From OMIW01 sp044235645 (lineage in GTDB: Bacteria; Bdellovibrionota_C; UBA2361; OMIW01), in assembly GCA_044235645.1 (NCBI GenBank), contig JBIIHQ010000004.1, positions 1-64,000 of the forward strand: a stretch of DNA of 64,000 nt, read 5' to 3'. The notes beneath the pieces were generated by a model that saw only the letters and a list, made by a program, of their open reading frames with translations, had not been told where the DNA came from and did no database searches. The translations under genes were made by a program, and so were the position numbers. Of this stretch, positions 9,248-18,252 are shown one piece after another (the stretch's first letter is position 1; each line of letters starts with the position of its first letter).

Positions 9248-9703
9248 TTATCGACGAACGCAGCCAAGACCACCGGGAAGTCGGATGTCCTTGCAGCCAC
9301 GTTGGCGCTCTTCGGGAGAGCATTTCTGCTCGCTCGGGGAGAACCCGGAAGGACAAACCTCGGGCCGGCGACGCTCGCGCTCCAGTTGCTCCCTCTGACG
9401 ACGTTCCTCCTCACGGCGATACCGCTCAAGGCTTTCCCTCTCGTCCTCAAGACGCTCCCGCTCCCGTTCCAATTCCCGATGTTCGCGACGGATTTGGTCG
9501 CGCCTATACGGGTCGCCATAACCCGGATATCCCCCGCCATAGCCGTATCCTGGCTGCGGAACCGGATGAGCGTAGGGATCATAACGCCCAGGGGGATAGC
9601 TACCGTATGGATCGTATGGATCGGCGTTTATTGGCGCACACCCTGCGGTAAGCAGGAGAGCAAGGGTGAGGGTGGATATCAAATAGTTCCGTTTTGTCTG
9701 CAT
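9248..9703 (-). CDS. Small lipoprotein with a charged coiled-coil
   Basis: 151 residues; no family recognised. The signal peptide ends in a lipobox LTAGC with Cys22 as the lipidated residue, so it should be anchored in a membrane. Next comes a Pro/Gly/Tyr-rich stretch (about 29-65, many GYG and DPY units), then an Arg/Glu-rich helix of about 45 residues (68-112) likely to form a coiled coil. The end carries four cysteines (C117, C127, C136, C148) that could form two disulfides in the periplasm. The layout suggests an envelope structural or assembly factor, but this is inference. Confidence 0.75.
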   Translation of the reverse strand: MQTKRNYLISTLTLALLLTAGCAPINADPYDPYGSYPPGRYDPYAHPVPQPGYGYGGGYPGYGDPYRRDQIRREHRELERERERLEDERESLERYRREEERRQREQLERERRRPEVCPSGFSPSEQKCSPEERQRGCKDIRLPGGLGCVRR

Positions 9704-9753
9704 AACTCAGTTCCTTGCAAAGGGGGGGCGGTTTCGTTGGGCCCCTCAGCCGT

Positions 9754-9781
9754 ATTGTAACCCTGTAAAGGATTTCAGCAA
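9754..9781 (-). promoter_or_regulatory. Candidate promoter of the lipoprotein gene
   Basis: On the minus strand TTGCTG (9781-9776) and TACAAT (9759-9754) are separated by 16 bases, about 50 bases before the lipoprotein ATG. The -10 is a good match to TATAAT; the -35 shares only its first three bases with the consensus. Confidence 0.3.
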
Positions 9782-10027
9782 CACTTCTCGACGCGGGCGA
9801 GGAGAGCGAACTTCCCGAGAGGTTTCGGTGACCTGCTGCTCTTTGGTAGACGAACAAACGGTGGTATCATTCACGGTGTGCCGAAAGAGAGAAAAAAAAG
9901 CTGAAAAAGACTGAGAAAGGAAATGAATTGGGCATCTTTGGCCTTAATGGCTCAGTGTTAAGCGGAAAAATCGGGCATGTATTGAGGGTATCGAGGCGAA
10001 GAGCGAGTTCTCGGGGGAGGGAGATTT
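9782..10027. other. Intergenic region upstream of speA
   Basis: About 250 bases between the divergent lipoprotein gene and speA. It holds a strong ribosome site for speA (GGGGGAGGGA just before 10028). I see no clear promoter, riboswitch or repeat. The long 5' leader of speA leaves room for translational control, but nothing specific is visible. Confidence 0.4.
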
Positions 10028-11929
10028 ATGGATTCATGGAACGTCGAGAGGAGTAGGGAGCTGTACAGGGTCCGAGAATGGGGCTCAGGCTACTTCGACA
10101 TCAACGCGGACGGTAATGTGGTTGTTAGGCCCGGACGGAATGGAGACGAGATAGATTTATTCGAGCTTGCTCGCTCCCTCGAGCATCGCGGCATATCAGC
10201 ACCCATTCTCTTCCGATTTGACGGAATTATAGAGGACAGGGTTAGGCTTCTTCAAACGAGCTTCGATGATGCGATAGCCGCTTGGGGGTATCAAGGGGTG
10301 TATCGGACTGCCTTTCCCGTGAAGGTGAATCCGCTGCGACATGTTGTCGATACCCTCCGAAAGTCGGGATATACCCGGAACATAGGGCTTGAGGTGGGAA
10401 GTAAACCGGAGCTTCTCGCAGTGCTTGCTTTGCATGATCTCCCCGATACGCTTTTGCTTTGCAACGGTTATAAGGACGCTGAATACATAGAGCTTGCCCT
10501 GACCGGCCGGAAGATAGGTCGGCGTTCAATCATAATCGTCGAGCAGTTTTATGAGCTCCAATACATCATTGAAGCCGCTCGACAGCTTGGCGTTGAACCT
10601 GAGCTGGGCATTCGGATGAAGCCCCTCACGCGGGGAGGCGGCTATTGGGACAAGTCAGCGGGAGACCAGGCTAAATTTGGATTAACGACGACTGAGCTTC
10701 TCGCGGCAATAGAGACCCTGAGAGCTCAAGGCTGTGACCATTGGGTCAAACTTCTTCATTTCCACGTTGGTAGCCAGATACCGAATATTAACAGCGTGCG
10801 GAGAGTTCTCAAGGAGGCAACCCGGATGTATGTCGAAGTTGCGCGGCTTTGTCCCTCCCTCTGCCTGATGGATGTCGGTGGGGGATTGGGAATCGATTAC
10901 GATGGGTCGAAAAGCAACTACGAATCCTCGATGAATTATACGATGGATGAATACGCTGATAGTGTTGTCGGTGCGATTTTTGAGGCGTGCGAACGTGCTG
11001 GAGTTCCCCATCCCGATATTATTACTGAGTCGGGGAGAGCCGTGGTGGCGCATCATGCGGTGCTTGTAACCGAGGTAATCGATGTTGCGAGTGCTGTACC
11101 ACCCCGCCCAGAGGAGCTAACCCAAGGGGCGACGTCGAATGAGATCCTTGTGCGCTTTCAGGAGTTGGGAGATGAGCTGACCGTTAAAAATCTTCGCGAA
11201 ACTCTGAACGAAGTGTTGAGTCTTCGCGAGGAGATGTTCCACCAATTTGTGAGTGGTCAGCAGAGCTTACAGGATCGAGCTCGCGGGGATCTGATGTATC
11301 GGCACTTATGTGGCCGGATGGTTGAGATGAGTAGGGGGATGAAAAATGCACCCGAGGAGATATCCAAAATCTCCTCTGATTTGCGAGACACTCTTTTTTG
11401 TAATTTTTCCCTCTTCCAGAGCATGTTGGATTCCTGGGCTATTGACCAACTGTTCCCGATAATGCCCATTCAGAAGTTAAAGGATGAGCCCGAGGGTCGG
11501 GCCATAGTTGCTGACTTGACCTGTGATAGTGATGGCACAATAGCCCGCTTCATTGATTCCCGCGATGTTCGAAGCGACCTCCCCTACAACCGCGGTGCCT
11601 TTGAATCGTCCTCTTATTATTTGGGTGTATTTCTGGTTGGTGCCTATCAGGAGATTCTCGGAGGACTACATAATTTGTTCGGTGATACCAACGCAGTTCA
11701 CGTGAGAATAGGTGAAGATAAAGAGATAGATATTTGCGAAGTGGTCAGGGGGGATACGATTCGGGAGGTCCTGTCATATGTTGAGTACGACGTCGCAGAC
11801 CTAGAGGAAATGTATAGACGCTCGCTTGAACGAGCAATTAAGCTGAACGAAATAAAGCCGGATGAGTCGGCTCATCTGCTTCGGAGATATCGAGATGCTT
11901 TGGCCGGCTATACCTATCTTGTGAAGTAG
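10028..11929 (+). CDS. speA: Biosynthetic arginine decarboxylase
   Basis: PLP enzyme that converts arginine to agmatine, the first step of putrescine and spermidine synthesis. Fold III (alanine racemase-like) decarboxylase: the PLP Lys is Lys99 in FPVKVNPLRH. HFHVGSQ, GGGLGIDYDG and the long C-terminal region with LTCDSDGTI are typical of SpeA rather than of ornithine or diaminopimelate decarboxylases. Length (633) matches the family. It starts after a strong GGGGGAGGGA site. No agmatinase or agmatine deiminase gene is adjacent. Confidence 0.95.
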   Translation: MDSWNVERSRELYRVREWGSGYFDINADGNVVVRPGRNGDEIDLFELARSLEHRGISAPILFRFDGIIEDRVRLLQTSFDDAIAAWGYQGVYRTAFPVKVNPLRHVVDTLRKSGYTRNIGLEVGSKPELLAVLALHDLPDTLLLCNGYKDAEYIELALTGRKIGRRSIIIVEQFYELQYIIEAARQLGVEPELGIRMKPLTRGGGYWDKSAGDQAKFGLTTTELLAAIETLRAQGCDHWVKLLHFHVGSQIPNINSVRRVLKEATRMYVEVARLCPSLCLMDVGGGLGIDYDGSKSNYESSMNYTMDEYADSVVGAIFEACERAGVPHPDIITESGRAVVAHHAVLVTEVIDVASAVPPRPEELTQGATSNEILVRFQELGDELTVKNLRETLNEVLSLREEMFHQFVSGQQSLQDRARGDLMYRHLCGRMVEMSRGMKNAPEEISKISSDLRDTLFCNFSLFQSMLDSWAIDQLFPIMPIQKLKDEPEGRAIVADLTCDSDGTIARFIDSRDVRSDLPYNRGAFESSSYYLGVFLVGAYQEILGGLHNLFGDTNAVHVRIGEDKEIDICEVVRGDTIREVLSYVEYDVADLEEMYRRSLERAIKLNEIKPDESAHLLRRYRDALAGYTYLVK

Positions 11930-11966
11930 GATGCGCGATTATTAAGTAGTTAACCGAAATTTGGGC

Positions 11967-14012
11967 TTAATCCGAGGACTCTAGCTCGTATTTCTGAATC
12001 CGATAGCGCAAGGATCTCATATTTACACCAAGAAGTTGAGAGGCAACTTTTCTTGAACCGTTTGCTTTTGCGAGCGCCGCATTGAGGTATTCGCGCTCGA
12101 TGGAAGCCAGTATAGAATCTAGGCTGCATGGCAGATCTACGACATGATTTTCAGTCGTTGAGGATGAATAGCCTTTTTCAAACGTTTGGAGATGCTCTGG
12201 GAGATGATCCGGAAGGATGAGCGAACCACCGAGAACGATTGCCCGTTCGAGTATATTTTCGAGCTCTCTGATGTTTCCAGGGTAGTGATATGATACGAGG
12301 AGTCTCAGAGCATCTGATGTGATCTCTGGGGGGGCTCGCCCAGATTCAGTCCGCCTGTGTACGAAGTGGCTTATAAGCATCGGAAGATCTTCTCGCCTCT
12401 CTCTGAGGGGGGGTATTGTTATGTTGACAACATTTATTCGGTAGTACAGATCCTCTCGGAAGGTGCCTGATTCGGCTTCACGTCGGAGATTTTTGTTTGT
12501 TGCCGCAATTATCCTGCTATTGATCGGGATGTCGCTTGTTCCCCCGACGGGCCGGACAGTCCGCTCTTGGAGAGCTCGCAGGAGAGTCGCCTGAACATGA
12601 AGAGGGAGCTCGCCGATTTCATCCAAAAACAGGGTCCCGTTCATAGCCTCTCGGAAGAATCCGGTATGGTCAGAAACCGCTCCGGTGAATGCTCCACGCT
12701 TATGCCCAAATAGCTGACTTTCTATCAATGACTCTGGAATGGCACCACAATTCACGGCAACGAATGGTCCCTCACTCCATCGGCTCCCCTGATGAATCGC
12801 TCGCGCGATCAATTCTTTTCCGGTTCCGGATTCTCCGCATAGCAGGACGGTTGCATCGCTTTTTGATACTCGCTCTGCTAGATCAATAACTTTAAGAAAA
12901 AGCTTGCTTTCACCGACCAATCCAGATGTCCCCTTAACCAGGAATTTTGTGGAATCACGACGTTCAGTGGCCTGAACATATTGGGTCTCGATCTCCCTTC
13001 GGCGTTCACTCTCCTTTTGCGAAGTTATGTCCCGAAAATAGTAGAATACCCCGGGAGATGACTCGGAAGTTGACCCTATTGCTTGCTGAAAAGATTCCAA
13101 CCACCGGCCTCGCTTCGGCCCACGCGTCACGGCAAATTCGCGCGTTTTTCCCTTGTTTAGGTCGATTGTCGATTGTGGCGAGAAGGTAGGGAGGATATTA
13201 CAGGCGATTTTCAAAAATGATTGACCCACCATATCGGTCGTACAGTCAAAGATCGCGTGAGCAGGCGCGTTTGCACAGGTTATGATTCCATCGCCATCGA
13301 CGGTAATCACGGCATCCGGAACGCTGTCCAGTATAGTGCGGTGTTCCTCGCCCATGCTCCTAATCGACCGAGCAGAATCAGCCACAAGCTGTTCTCGTCT
13401 CTCAATTGAGGATCTGAGAATGTTTGTTCCAAGCCCAACTGTTACCATTGCACCGGTAAGACCAAATCCCTGCAGAATGAGGAAGCCGAGAGACGTTTCG
13501 GAAGGATCAAAATAGGACGTAGGTGAGATGAAAGAGAATTGCATGCCTATTATCAGAGAAAGATAGAGGATGCCGCTCAGGGAGATGATGAAAAATTGGG
13601 TCCGTAGGGAGCCCAAAAATGCCCAAAGCATCGTCAATGGGATATACAGGAACAAAAATGGGCTTATCGGACCGCCGGTTATATATACGACACCTGTCAC
13701 GATGGATGGATCCAGGGAAATATCAATGATGGAAATTAGCTTTGAGGTGAAGCGAAAATGAATTGCCCGTTCGACCAATATAACGAGGAAAAAAAGAGTT
13801 CCAAAAAATCGGAGGCTAAAAGCAAGCTGATCCTGATATGACTGAAATAAAAGGGTTGCTTGAAAAAAAGCGGCCGCAAGGGCCAGAAGGATAATGCTGG
13901 TCCGCACTAGAAAAAAAAAGGTAGGTGATGGAGCACGTTGTTTCATGCGTTTTTTTATGGCGAGAAATCTCAACAAATCAAGAACGTCTATTCGTGTGAT
14001 CGAATGATCCAT
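11967..14012 (-). CDS. PilS-PilR fusion: membrane-bound sigma-54 activator
   Basis: 681 residues. The N-terminal part (about 30-200) has five or six membrane helices and the TGxVYxTGGxxSPFxFLY pattern of PilS sensors. A PAS domain follows (about 222-340). Where PilS would have its phosphorylated His and ATPase, the chain goes straight into an NtrC-type AAA+ domain: Walker A GESGTGKE (393-400), sigma-54 contact loop GAFTGA (440-445), Walker B LFLDEIGE (461-468). It ends with a Fis-type helix-turn-helix (about 640-676) very close to that of PilR. There is no histidine kinase and no receiver domain, so signals must pass directly from membrane or PAS domain to the activator. It follows pilC by one base, so it is the last gene of pilB-pilC. 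It probably controls pilin or other pilus genes with RNA polymerase-sigma-54. Confidence 0.9.
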   Translation of the reverse strand: MDHSITRIDVLDLLRFLAIKKRMKQRAPSPTFFFLVRTSIILLALAAAFFQATLLFQSYQDQLAFSLRFFGTLFFLVILVERAIHFRFTSKLISIIDISLDPSIVTGVVYITGGPISPFLFLYIPLTMLWAFLGSLRTQFFIISLSGILYLSLIIGMQFSFISPTSYFDPSETSLGFLILQGFGLTGAMVTVGLGTNILRSSIERREQLVADSARSIRSMGEEHRTILDSVPDAVITVDGDGIITCANAPAHAIFDCTTDMVGQSFLKIACNILPTFSPQSTIDLNKGKTREFAVTRGPKRGRWLESFQQAIGSTSESSPGVFYYFRDITSQKESERRREIETQYVQATERRDSTKFLVKGTSGLVGESKLFLKVIDLAERVSKSDATVLLCGESGTGKELIARAIHQGSRWSEGPFVAVNCGAIPESLIESQLFGHKRGAFTGAVSDHTGFFREAMNGTLFLDEIGELPLHVQATLLRALQERTVRPVGGTSDIPINSRIIAATNKNLRREAESGTFREDLYYRINVVNITIPPLRERREDLPMLISHFVHRRTESGRAPPEITSDALRLLVSYHYPGNIRELENILERAIVLGGSLILPDHLPEHLQTFEKGYSSSTTENHVVDLPCSLDSILASIEREYLNAALAKANGSRKVASQLLGVNMRSLRYRIQKYELESSD

Positions 14013-14013
14013 C

Positions 14014-15231
14014 CTATCTATCGACGATTGCTCCCATCTTAAATATTGGTAAATACATAGCGATCACGAGAGCTCCAATTATGACTCCTAAGAAAAGAAT
14101 CATGAGAGGTTCGATCAGTTGTTTCATTCCAGTCACTGCAATATTGACCTCTTCCTCGTAAAAATCTGCGATTTTTCGGAGCATTGTGTCGAGTGCCCCT
14201 GTTGCTTCTCCGACGGCAATCATTTGCACCACCATTGGCGGAAAAACCGGCGACTCGGAGAGCGGCTCTGTGATCGATTGTCCCTCTGAGATTGCAGCTC
14301 TTGCCTTAAGAACATCTCTCTCAACTACCACATTTCCTGAGGTCCTTGCACAAATGGAAAGAGCCTCTAGAATCGGAACCCCAGAAGAGACCATGGTGCC
14401 AAGTGTGCGAGTAAACCTAGCGACCGCAACTTTTCGAAAAATACTGCCGAAGATCGGCGTCTTGAGAATAATCGGGTGAAGAATCTCCTTGCCACGACGC
14501 GTTTTTGAAAATCGTGTAAGAAAGAATATCGATGCGGAGATGAGAGTGAATATAATGTGCCAATAGGATGAGACAAAATCACTTATACCGACCACGATAA
14601 GAGTGGGCATTGGGAGAGTCGCCCCGAAGTCCGCGAACATATCCTTGAAAGTAGGAATGACAAATATCATCAGCACTGCGGTTACTATGAATGCTGCTCC
14701 GATGACAACAGCAGGGTAGATCATCGCTGTCTGTACTTCCCGCTTCAATTTCATCGACTTCTCGAGATGAAGAGAAAGCCGCTCAAAAATCGTATCGAGA
14801 ATGCCCCCCTTCTCTCCCGCAACGACCATGTTTACATATAAGTTATCAAATATCGCGGGATATCTTCCGAGTCCCTCAGCGAGCGTCCCTCCGGTTTCTA
14901 CGGTGTCTTTTATTCCTGTAATAACCTTTTTAAGGGCAATGTTATCGGCTTGGCGTCCCAGGATATCGAGGCTTTGTACTATGGGCAGTCCGGAATCGAC
15001 CATCGTAGCGAATTGACGGGTGAATACCACAAGGTCCTTTTGCCTCACTCGTGGTCCGATCCCAGGTATGGTAACCTCTCGTTGGAGGATTGCTTTAGGT
15101 TTAATTGAGGAAGCATCGGGGATTATTCCTCTTTGACGAAGTTTTTCGAAAATATCCCGAGGGTTTTCCCCATTGAGCTCCCCGTTGAGCCGTGTTCCTG
15201 CCTTTGTTCCCGACCAAAGATAAACTGGCAT
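14014..15231 (-). CDS. pilC: Type IV pilus inner-membrane platform protein PilC
   Basis: 405 residues with two GspF domains, each a cytoplasmic helical bundle followed by membrane helices. The helices are near 170-195, 220-240 and 375-400. The family signatures are clear: FTRQFATMVDSGLPIVQSLDIL and FTRTLGTMVSSGVPILEALSIC. PilC couples the PilB and PilT motors to pilin assembly. The gene begins 9 bases after pilB and ends one base before the sigma-54 activator. Confidence 0.96.
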   Translation of the reverse strand: MPVYLWSGTKAGTRLNGELNGENPRDIFEKLRQRGIIPDASSIKPKAILQREVTIPGIGPRVRQKDLVVFTRQFATMVDSGLPIVQSLDILGRQADNIALKKVITGIKDTVETGGTLAEGLGRYPAIFDNLYVNMVVAGEKGGILDTIFERLSLHLEKSMKLKREVQTAMIYPAVVIGAAFIVTAVLMIFVIPTFKDMFADFGATLPMPTLIVVGISDFVSSYWHIIFTLISASIFFLTRFSKTRRGKEILHPIILKTPIFGSIFRKVAVARFTRTLGTMVSSGVPILEALSICARTSGNVVVERDVLKARAAISEGQSITEPLSESPVFPPMVVQMIAVGEATGALDTMLRKIADFYEEEVNIAVTGMKQLIEPLMILFLGVIIGALVIAMYLPIFKMGAIVDR

Positions 15232-15239
15232 AAAAACTC

Positions 15240-16934
15240 CTAATCGGGTGCTGTCACACGAAGTACTTCTTCAAGGGTAGTAAGGCCATCCTTCAATCGG
15301 CTCAGTGCTGATGTGCGGAGAGTACTCATTCCTGCTGAAATAGATTTTCTTTTTAGCTCAGCAGAAGAGGCTCCATTAAGGACAAATTCACGTAGCTCAT
15401 CGGTCATGACCATAACCTCATACAGCGCTATCCGTCCCTTATATCCGGTGCCGGCACAAGCCTGACACCCTTTGCCGTGGTAGCTTATGAGGGAGCGGGC
15501 ATCAGGAGCTCGCATGCCCGAGTTAACGAGTATTTCTGGATTTAGAGGAGATGGTATTTTGCATTGAACGCAAATTCGTCTTGCTAAACGCTGAGCGATG
15601 ATAATATTTATTGATGAGGCAACTAGGAAGGGTTCGACTCCCATGTTAAGAAGGCGATTTATTGTGGACGGTGCGTCATTCGTGTGAAGAGTTGAGAGAA
15701 CGAGATGACCGGTTAGTGACGCCTTTATGGCAATCTCAGCCGTTTCATAGTCGCGTATTTCGCCGACCATAATGACGTCAGGATCTTGTCTCAAGAACGC
15801 CCTGAGGGCAGCAGCGAAAGAGAATCCGATGTCTTCATTGATCTGAGCCTGATTTATGCCGTGAATATTAAATTCAATTGGATCCTCAGCGGTGCATATA
15901 TTGGTTGATAACTTGTTGAGCTCAGTCAATGCTGAATAAAGAGTAGTTGTCTTACCAGATCCGGTCGGACCGGTTACGAGTATCATGCCATGGGGCTCAG
16001 CAAGAGCATTTTTGAGGTGCGACAGTTGTTCTGGCATAAATCCAAGCTTAGTCATATCAAGCTGTAGATTCGTCTTATCAAGAAGGCGCAGGACGATCTT
16101 TTCCCCGAAGAGCGTAGGTAGAATATTCACCCGAAAATCCATCTCCTGTTTGCCATTGAGGGTTAGTTTGATTCGGCCATCCTGAGGTAGTCGCCGTTCA
16201 GCGATATCAAGAGCAGCCATTATTTTGAGCCGAGATGCGATAGCGTTCTTGAGCTTCGCTGGGGGGGTCATTAGTTCATATAAAACACCGTCGATACGAA
16301 GTCGGATTCGAAGGGTCTTCTCAAAGGGCTCGATATGAATGTCAGAGGCATTTTTTCGGATGGCATCTGCGAGAATGGCATTGACCAATTTTACGACGGG
16401 TGCATCTTCTGTCGGCAGGGTAAGTTCCGGAATATCATCGCCTACTGGATCCTCTATCAACTCTACTTCGTTGTGTATGTCCCCTAGAATGCTGGAAAAA
16501 TCCCCAATTTCGGGGAATAATTCGTCAATCTGGGAGCGAATCCACGACTCGGGTCCAACCTGAATATCGATGTCGAATCCGGTAATGAATTTGACGTGAG
16601 CAACCGTCGAATAGTCGGACGGGTCGCTCATTACGAGGGTGAGTCGGTTGTTTGTTCGGGATAGGGGAATAATTGAGTGCTTACGACAGAACTTCGGCTT
16701 TAAGAGCTCAATCGCTGATTTGTCGATGGAGGACTGACGGCGATCGACCTCTTTTATTCCAAAGTGGGATGATAGAAATCGAAGAAGTAGCTCCTCGGAG
16801 GTGTATCCCGAGTGAACGACGATGGAGGAGAACGACATCTCACAATCCGCGGCCTGTTTGCTGAATGCGGAGTCCCTCTGCTCGGCAGATATGATGCCGT
16901 TTTTTAGAAGGATATCGGCGAGTCGAGCGCTCAT
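15240..16934 (-). CDS. pilB: Type IV pilus assembly ATPase PilB
   Basis: Hexameric motor that drives pilus extension. From the ATG at 16934 it has 564 residues, the usual PilB length; the frame is open to a GTG at 17024, but the added 30 residues do not look like PilB. An N-terminal MshEN-like domain (about 1-140) is followed by the ATPase: Walker A GPTGSGKT (322-329), Asp box AEDPIEF, Walker B DPDVIMVGEIRD (384-395) and His box TGHLVLSTLHTND (408-420). The zinc site is two CxxC pairs (Cys455/458, Cys490/493). All catalytic elements are intact. Neither possible start has a well-placed ribosome site. Confidence 0.96.
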   Translation of the reverse strand: MSARLADILLKNGIISAEQRDSAFSKQAADCEMSFSSIVVHSGYTSEELLLRFLSSHFGIKEVDRRQSSIDKSAIELLKPKFCRKHSIIPLSRTNNRLTLVMSDPSDYSTVAHVKFITGFDIDIQVGPESWIRSQIDELFPEIGDFSSILGDIHNEVELIEDPVGDDIPELTLPTEDAPVVKLVNAILADAIRKNASDIHIEPFEKTLRIRLRIDGVLYELMTPPAKLKNAIASRLKIMAALDIAERRLPQDGRIKLTLNGKQEMDFRVNILPTLFGEKIVLRLLDKTNLQLDMTKLGFMPEQLSHLKNALAEPHGMILVTGPTGSGKTTTLYSALTELNKLSTNICTAEDPIEFNIHGINQAQINEDIGFSFAAALRAFLRQDPDVIMVGEIRDYETAEIAIKASLTGHLVLSTLHTNDAPSTINRLLNMGVEPFLVASSINIIIAQRLARRICVQCKIPSPLNPEILVNSGMRAPDARSLISYHGKGCQACAGTGYKGRIALYEVMVMTDELREFVLNGASSAELKRKSISAGMSTLRTSALSRLKDGLTTLEEVLRVTAPD

Positions 16935-17127
16935 GACCGAGGAATGAGAGGGTGAAAAGAGGGGGAAATCTAGCGGCTCGTGAATTCCCTTCCAGGCTTC
17001 GTGGTGCTGCTTTCTATAAAACACCTCCCGTTATTTCGGCTTAACTGGTCTAAATCTTGAACAAGAAGGACCGGTGGACTAATGTGGTTGAGTTATATCC
17101 CCTCATTACATCCGTGTGGTCTTCAAC

Positions 17128-18195
17128 ATGAGCTCCGATTCCGCTGAAAAGACGCCTAAACGCAATCCGGGGGCCGATCAGGGGGAGGATCCACTGAGAG
17201 GAGAGGATGATGCCACCGAGGGGGATGAGGTCGATTTTGACGACGTCGTGTTGGGTGAAGTCGGCCTCAGTGAGCTGGTTCCCTCAGAGGCGGCGTTGGA
17301 GGGGATAGCTGACGATGCCGCACCGGCCGAGCAGGGGCTTGTTCGTTATGACCCTTTGACGGCCTATTTGAGGGAAATTAATCGTATCCCTCCCCTCGGC
17401 CGCGATGAAGAACGAAGCCTGGCCATTCGGTATCGTCAGGGTGGTGATACTGAGGCAGCTCGTCGCCTCGTGTTGGGCAATTTGTGGTTGGTTGTCCGGG
17501 TGGCACGAGATTATGAGCGTGCGGCTCGTAGTGTCTTAGACCTCATTCAGGAGGGTAATATCGGTCTCATGGAGGCGGTGAGAAACTTCGATCCGGAGAG
17601 GGAGGTCCGTTTTCCTTCCTATGCGATCTGGTGGATTAAGGCCTATATCATCCGATATGTCATCGCAAATTGGAAAATGGTTAAGATAGGCACGACGCAG
17701 GCCCAAAGGAAGCTTTTCTTCAATCTCAGCAAGGAGAAGGAGAGGCTCGAGCGGGAAGGATACTATCCAAGTTCGCGGCTAATTGCCGAGAAGTTGAACG
17801 TTCGGGAGAGTGATGTCGTTGAGATGGAGCAGCGGATGGAGGGCGCGGATCTGAGTTTCGATGCGCCATTGCCGGGCGAAGGTGAAACTAGTTTGGTCTC
17901 AGTTCTTCCGACGAACCTGCCATCAGCGGAGGATGTTGTCGCGGATAAGGAGCGGGAGAATTTATTGAGGGAGAGCTTTGCAGCTTTTGCTCTCGAGTTA
18001 AACGACAAAGAGCTCCTGATATTCCAAGAACGACTTCTAGCCGAAGATAAAGCGACTCTCCAGGACCTCTCCGATAAAATCGGGGTGAGTAAAGAGCGGA
18101 TTCGACAGATTGAAAATCGTATTAAGGATAAGTTGAGGTCGTTTCTTCTGAAACGGCTCGGTCAGAATCTCGAATTGGTGATTGAACACGAATAA
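17128..18195 (+). CDS. rpoH: RpoH-family RNA polymerase sigma factor
   Basis: Sigma-70 group 3 factor of the heat-shock type. In numbering from a GTG at 17116 (four codons upstream), region 2 covers about 110-190, with the -10 recognition part FPSYAIWWIKAYI. The RpoH box QRKLFFNL at 197-204 is diagnostic, and region 4.2 (GVSKERIRQIENRIKDKLR) lies near the end. It is longer than E. coli RpoH (284) because of an acidic stretch of about 70 residues before region 1.2. No ribosome site is visible; ATG 17128 is preferred over the GTG. The gene diverges from pilB. The target regulon is unknown; many deltaproteobacteria have several RpoH-like factors used in development or stress. Confidence 0.9.
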   Translation: MSSDSAEKTPKRNPGADQGEDPLRGEDDATEGDEVDFDDVVLGEVGLSELVPSEAALEGIADDAAPAEQGLVRYDPLTAYLREINRIPPLGRDEERSLAIRYRQGGDTEAARRLVLGNLWLVVRVARDYERAARSVLDLIQEGNIGLMEAVRNFDPEREVRFPSYAIWWIKAYIIRYVIANWKMVKIGTTQAQRKLFFNLSKEKERLEREGYYPSSRLIAEKLNVRESDVVEMEQRMEGADLSFDAPLPGEGETSLVSVLPTNLPSAEDVVADKERENLLRESFAAFALELNDKELLIFQERLLAEDKATLQDLSDKIGVSKERIRQIENRIKDKLRSFLLKRLGQNLELVIEHE

Positions 18196-18211
18196 CACTC
18201 ACGGGAAAATA

Positions 18212-18252
18212 ATGAGCGGGCATCACGCTACTTCTCGGCCTATGATGCTCAT
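18212..18252. terminator. Possible hairpin at the rpoH/ygfZ convergence
   Basis: ATGAG (18212-18216) and CATCA (18221-18225) can pair with the unbroken TGATGCTCAT (18243-18252), giving a ten-pair stem with a four-base bulge. It lies right after rpoH and reaches the last base of ygfZ on the other strand. There is no T run, so standard intrinsic termination is doubtful. Confidence 0.25.

Noticed and set aside
17025..17127. Sigma-54 or heat-shock promoter before pilB or rpoH
   Set aside because: CTTGAA and CCCCTCAT occur but at the wrong spacing; no -24/-12 pair was seen.
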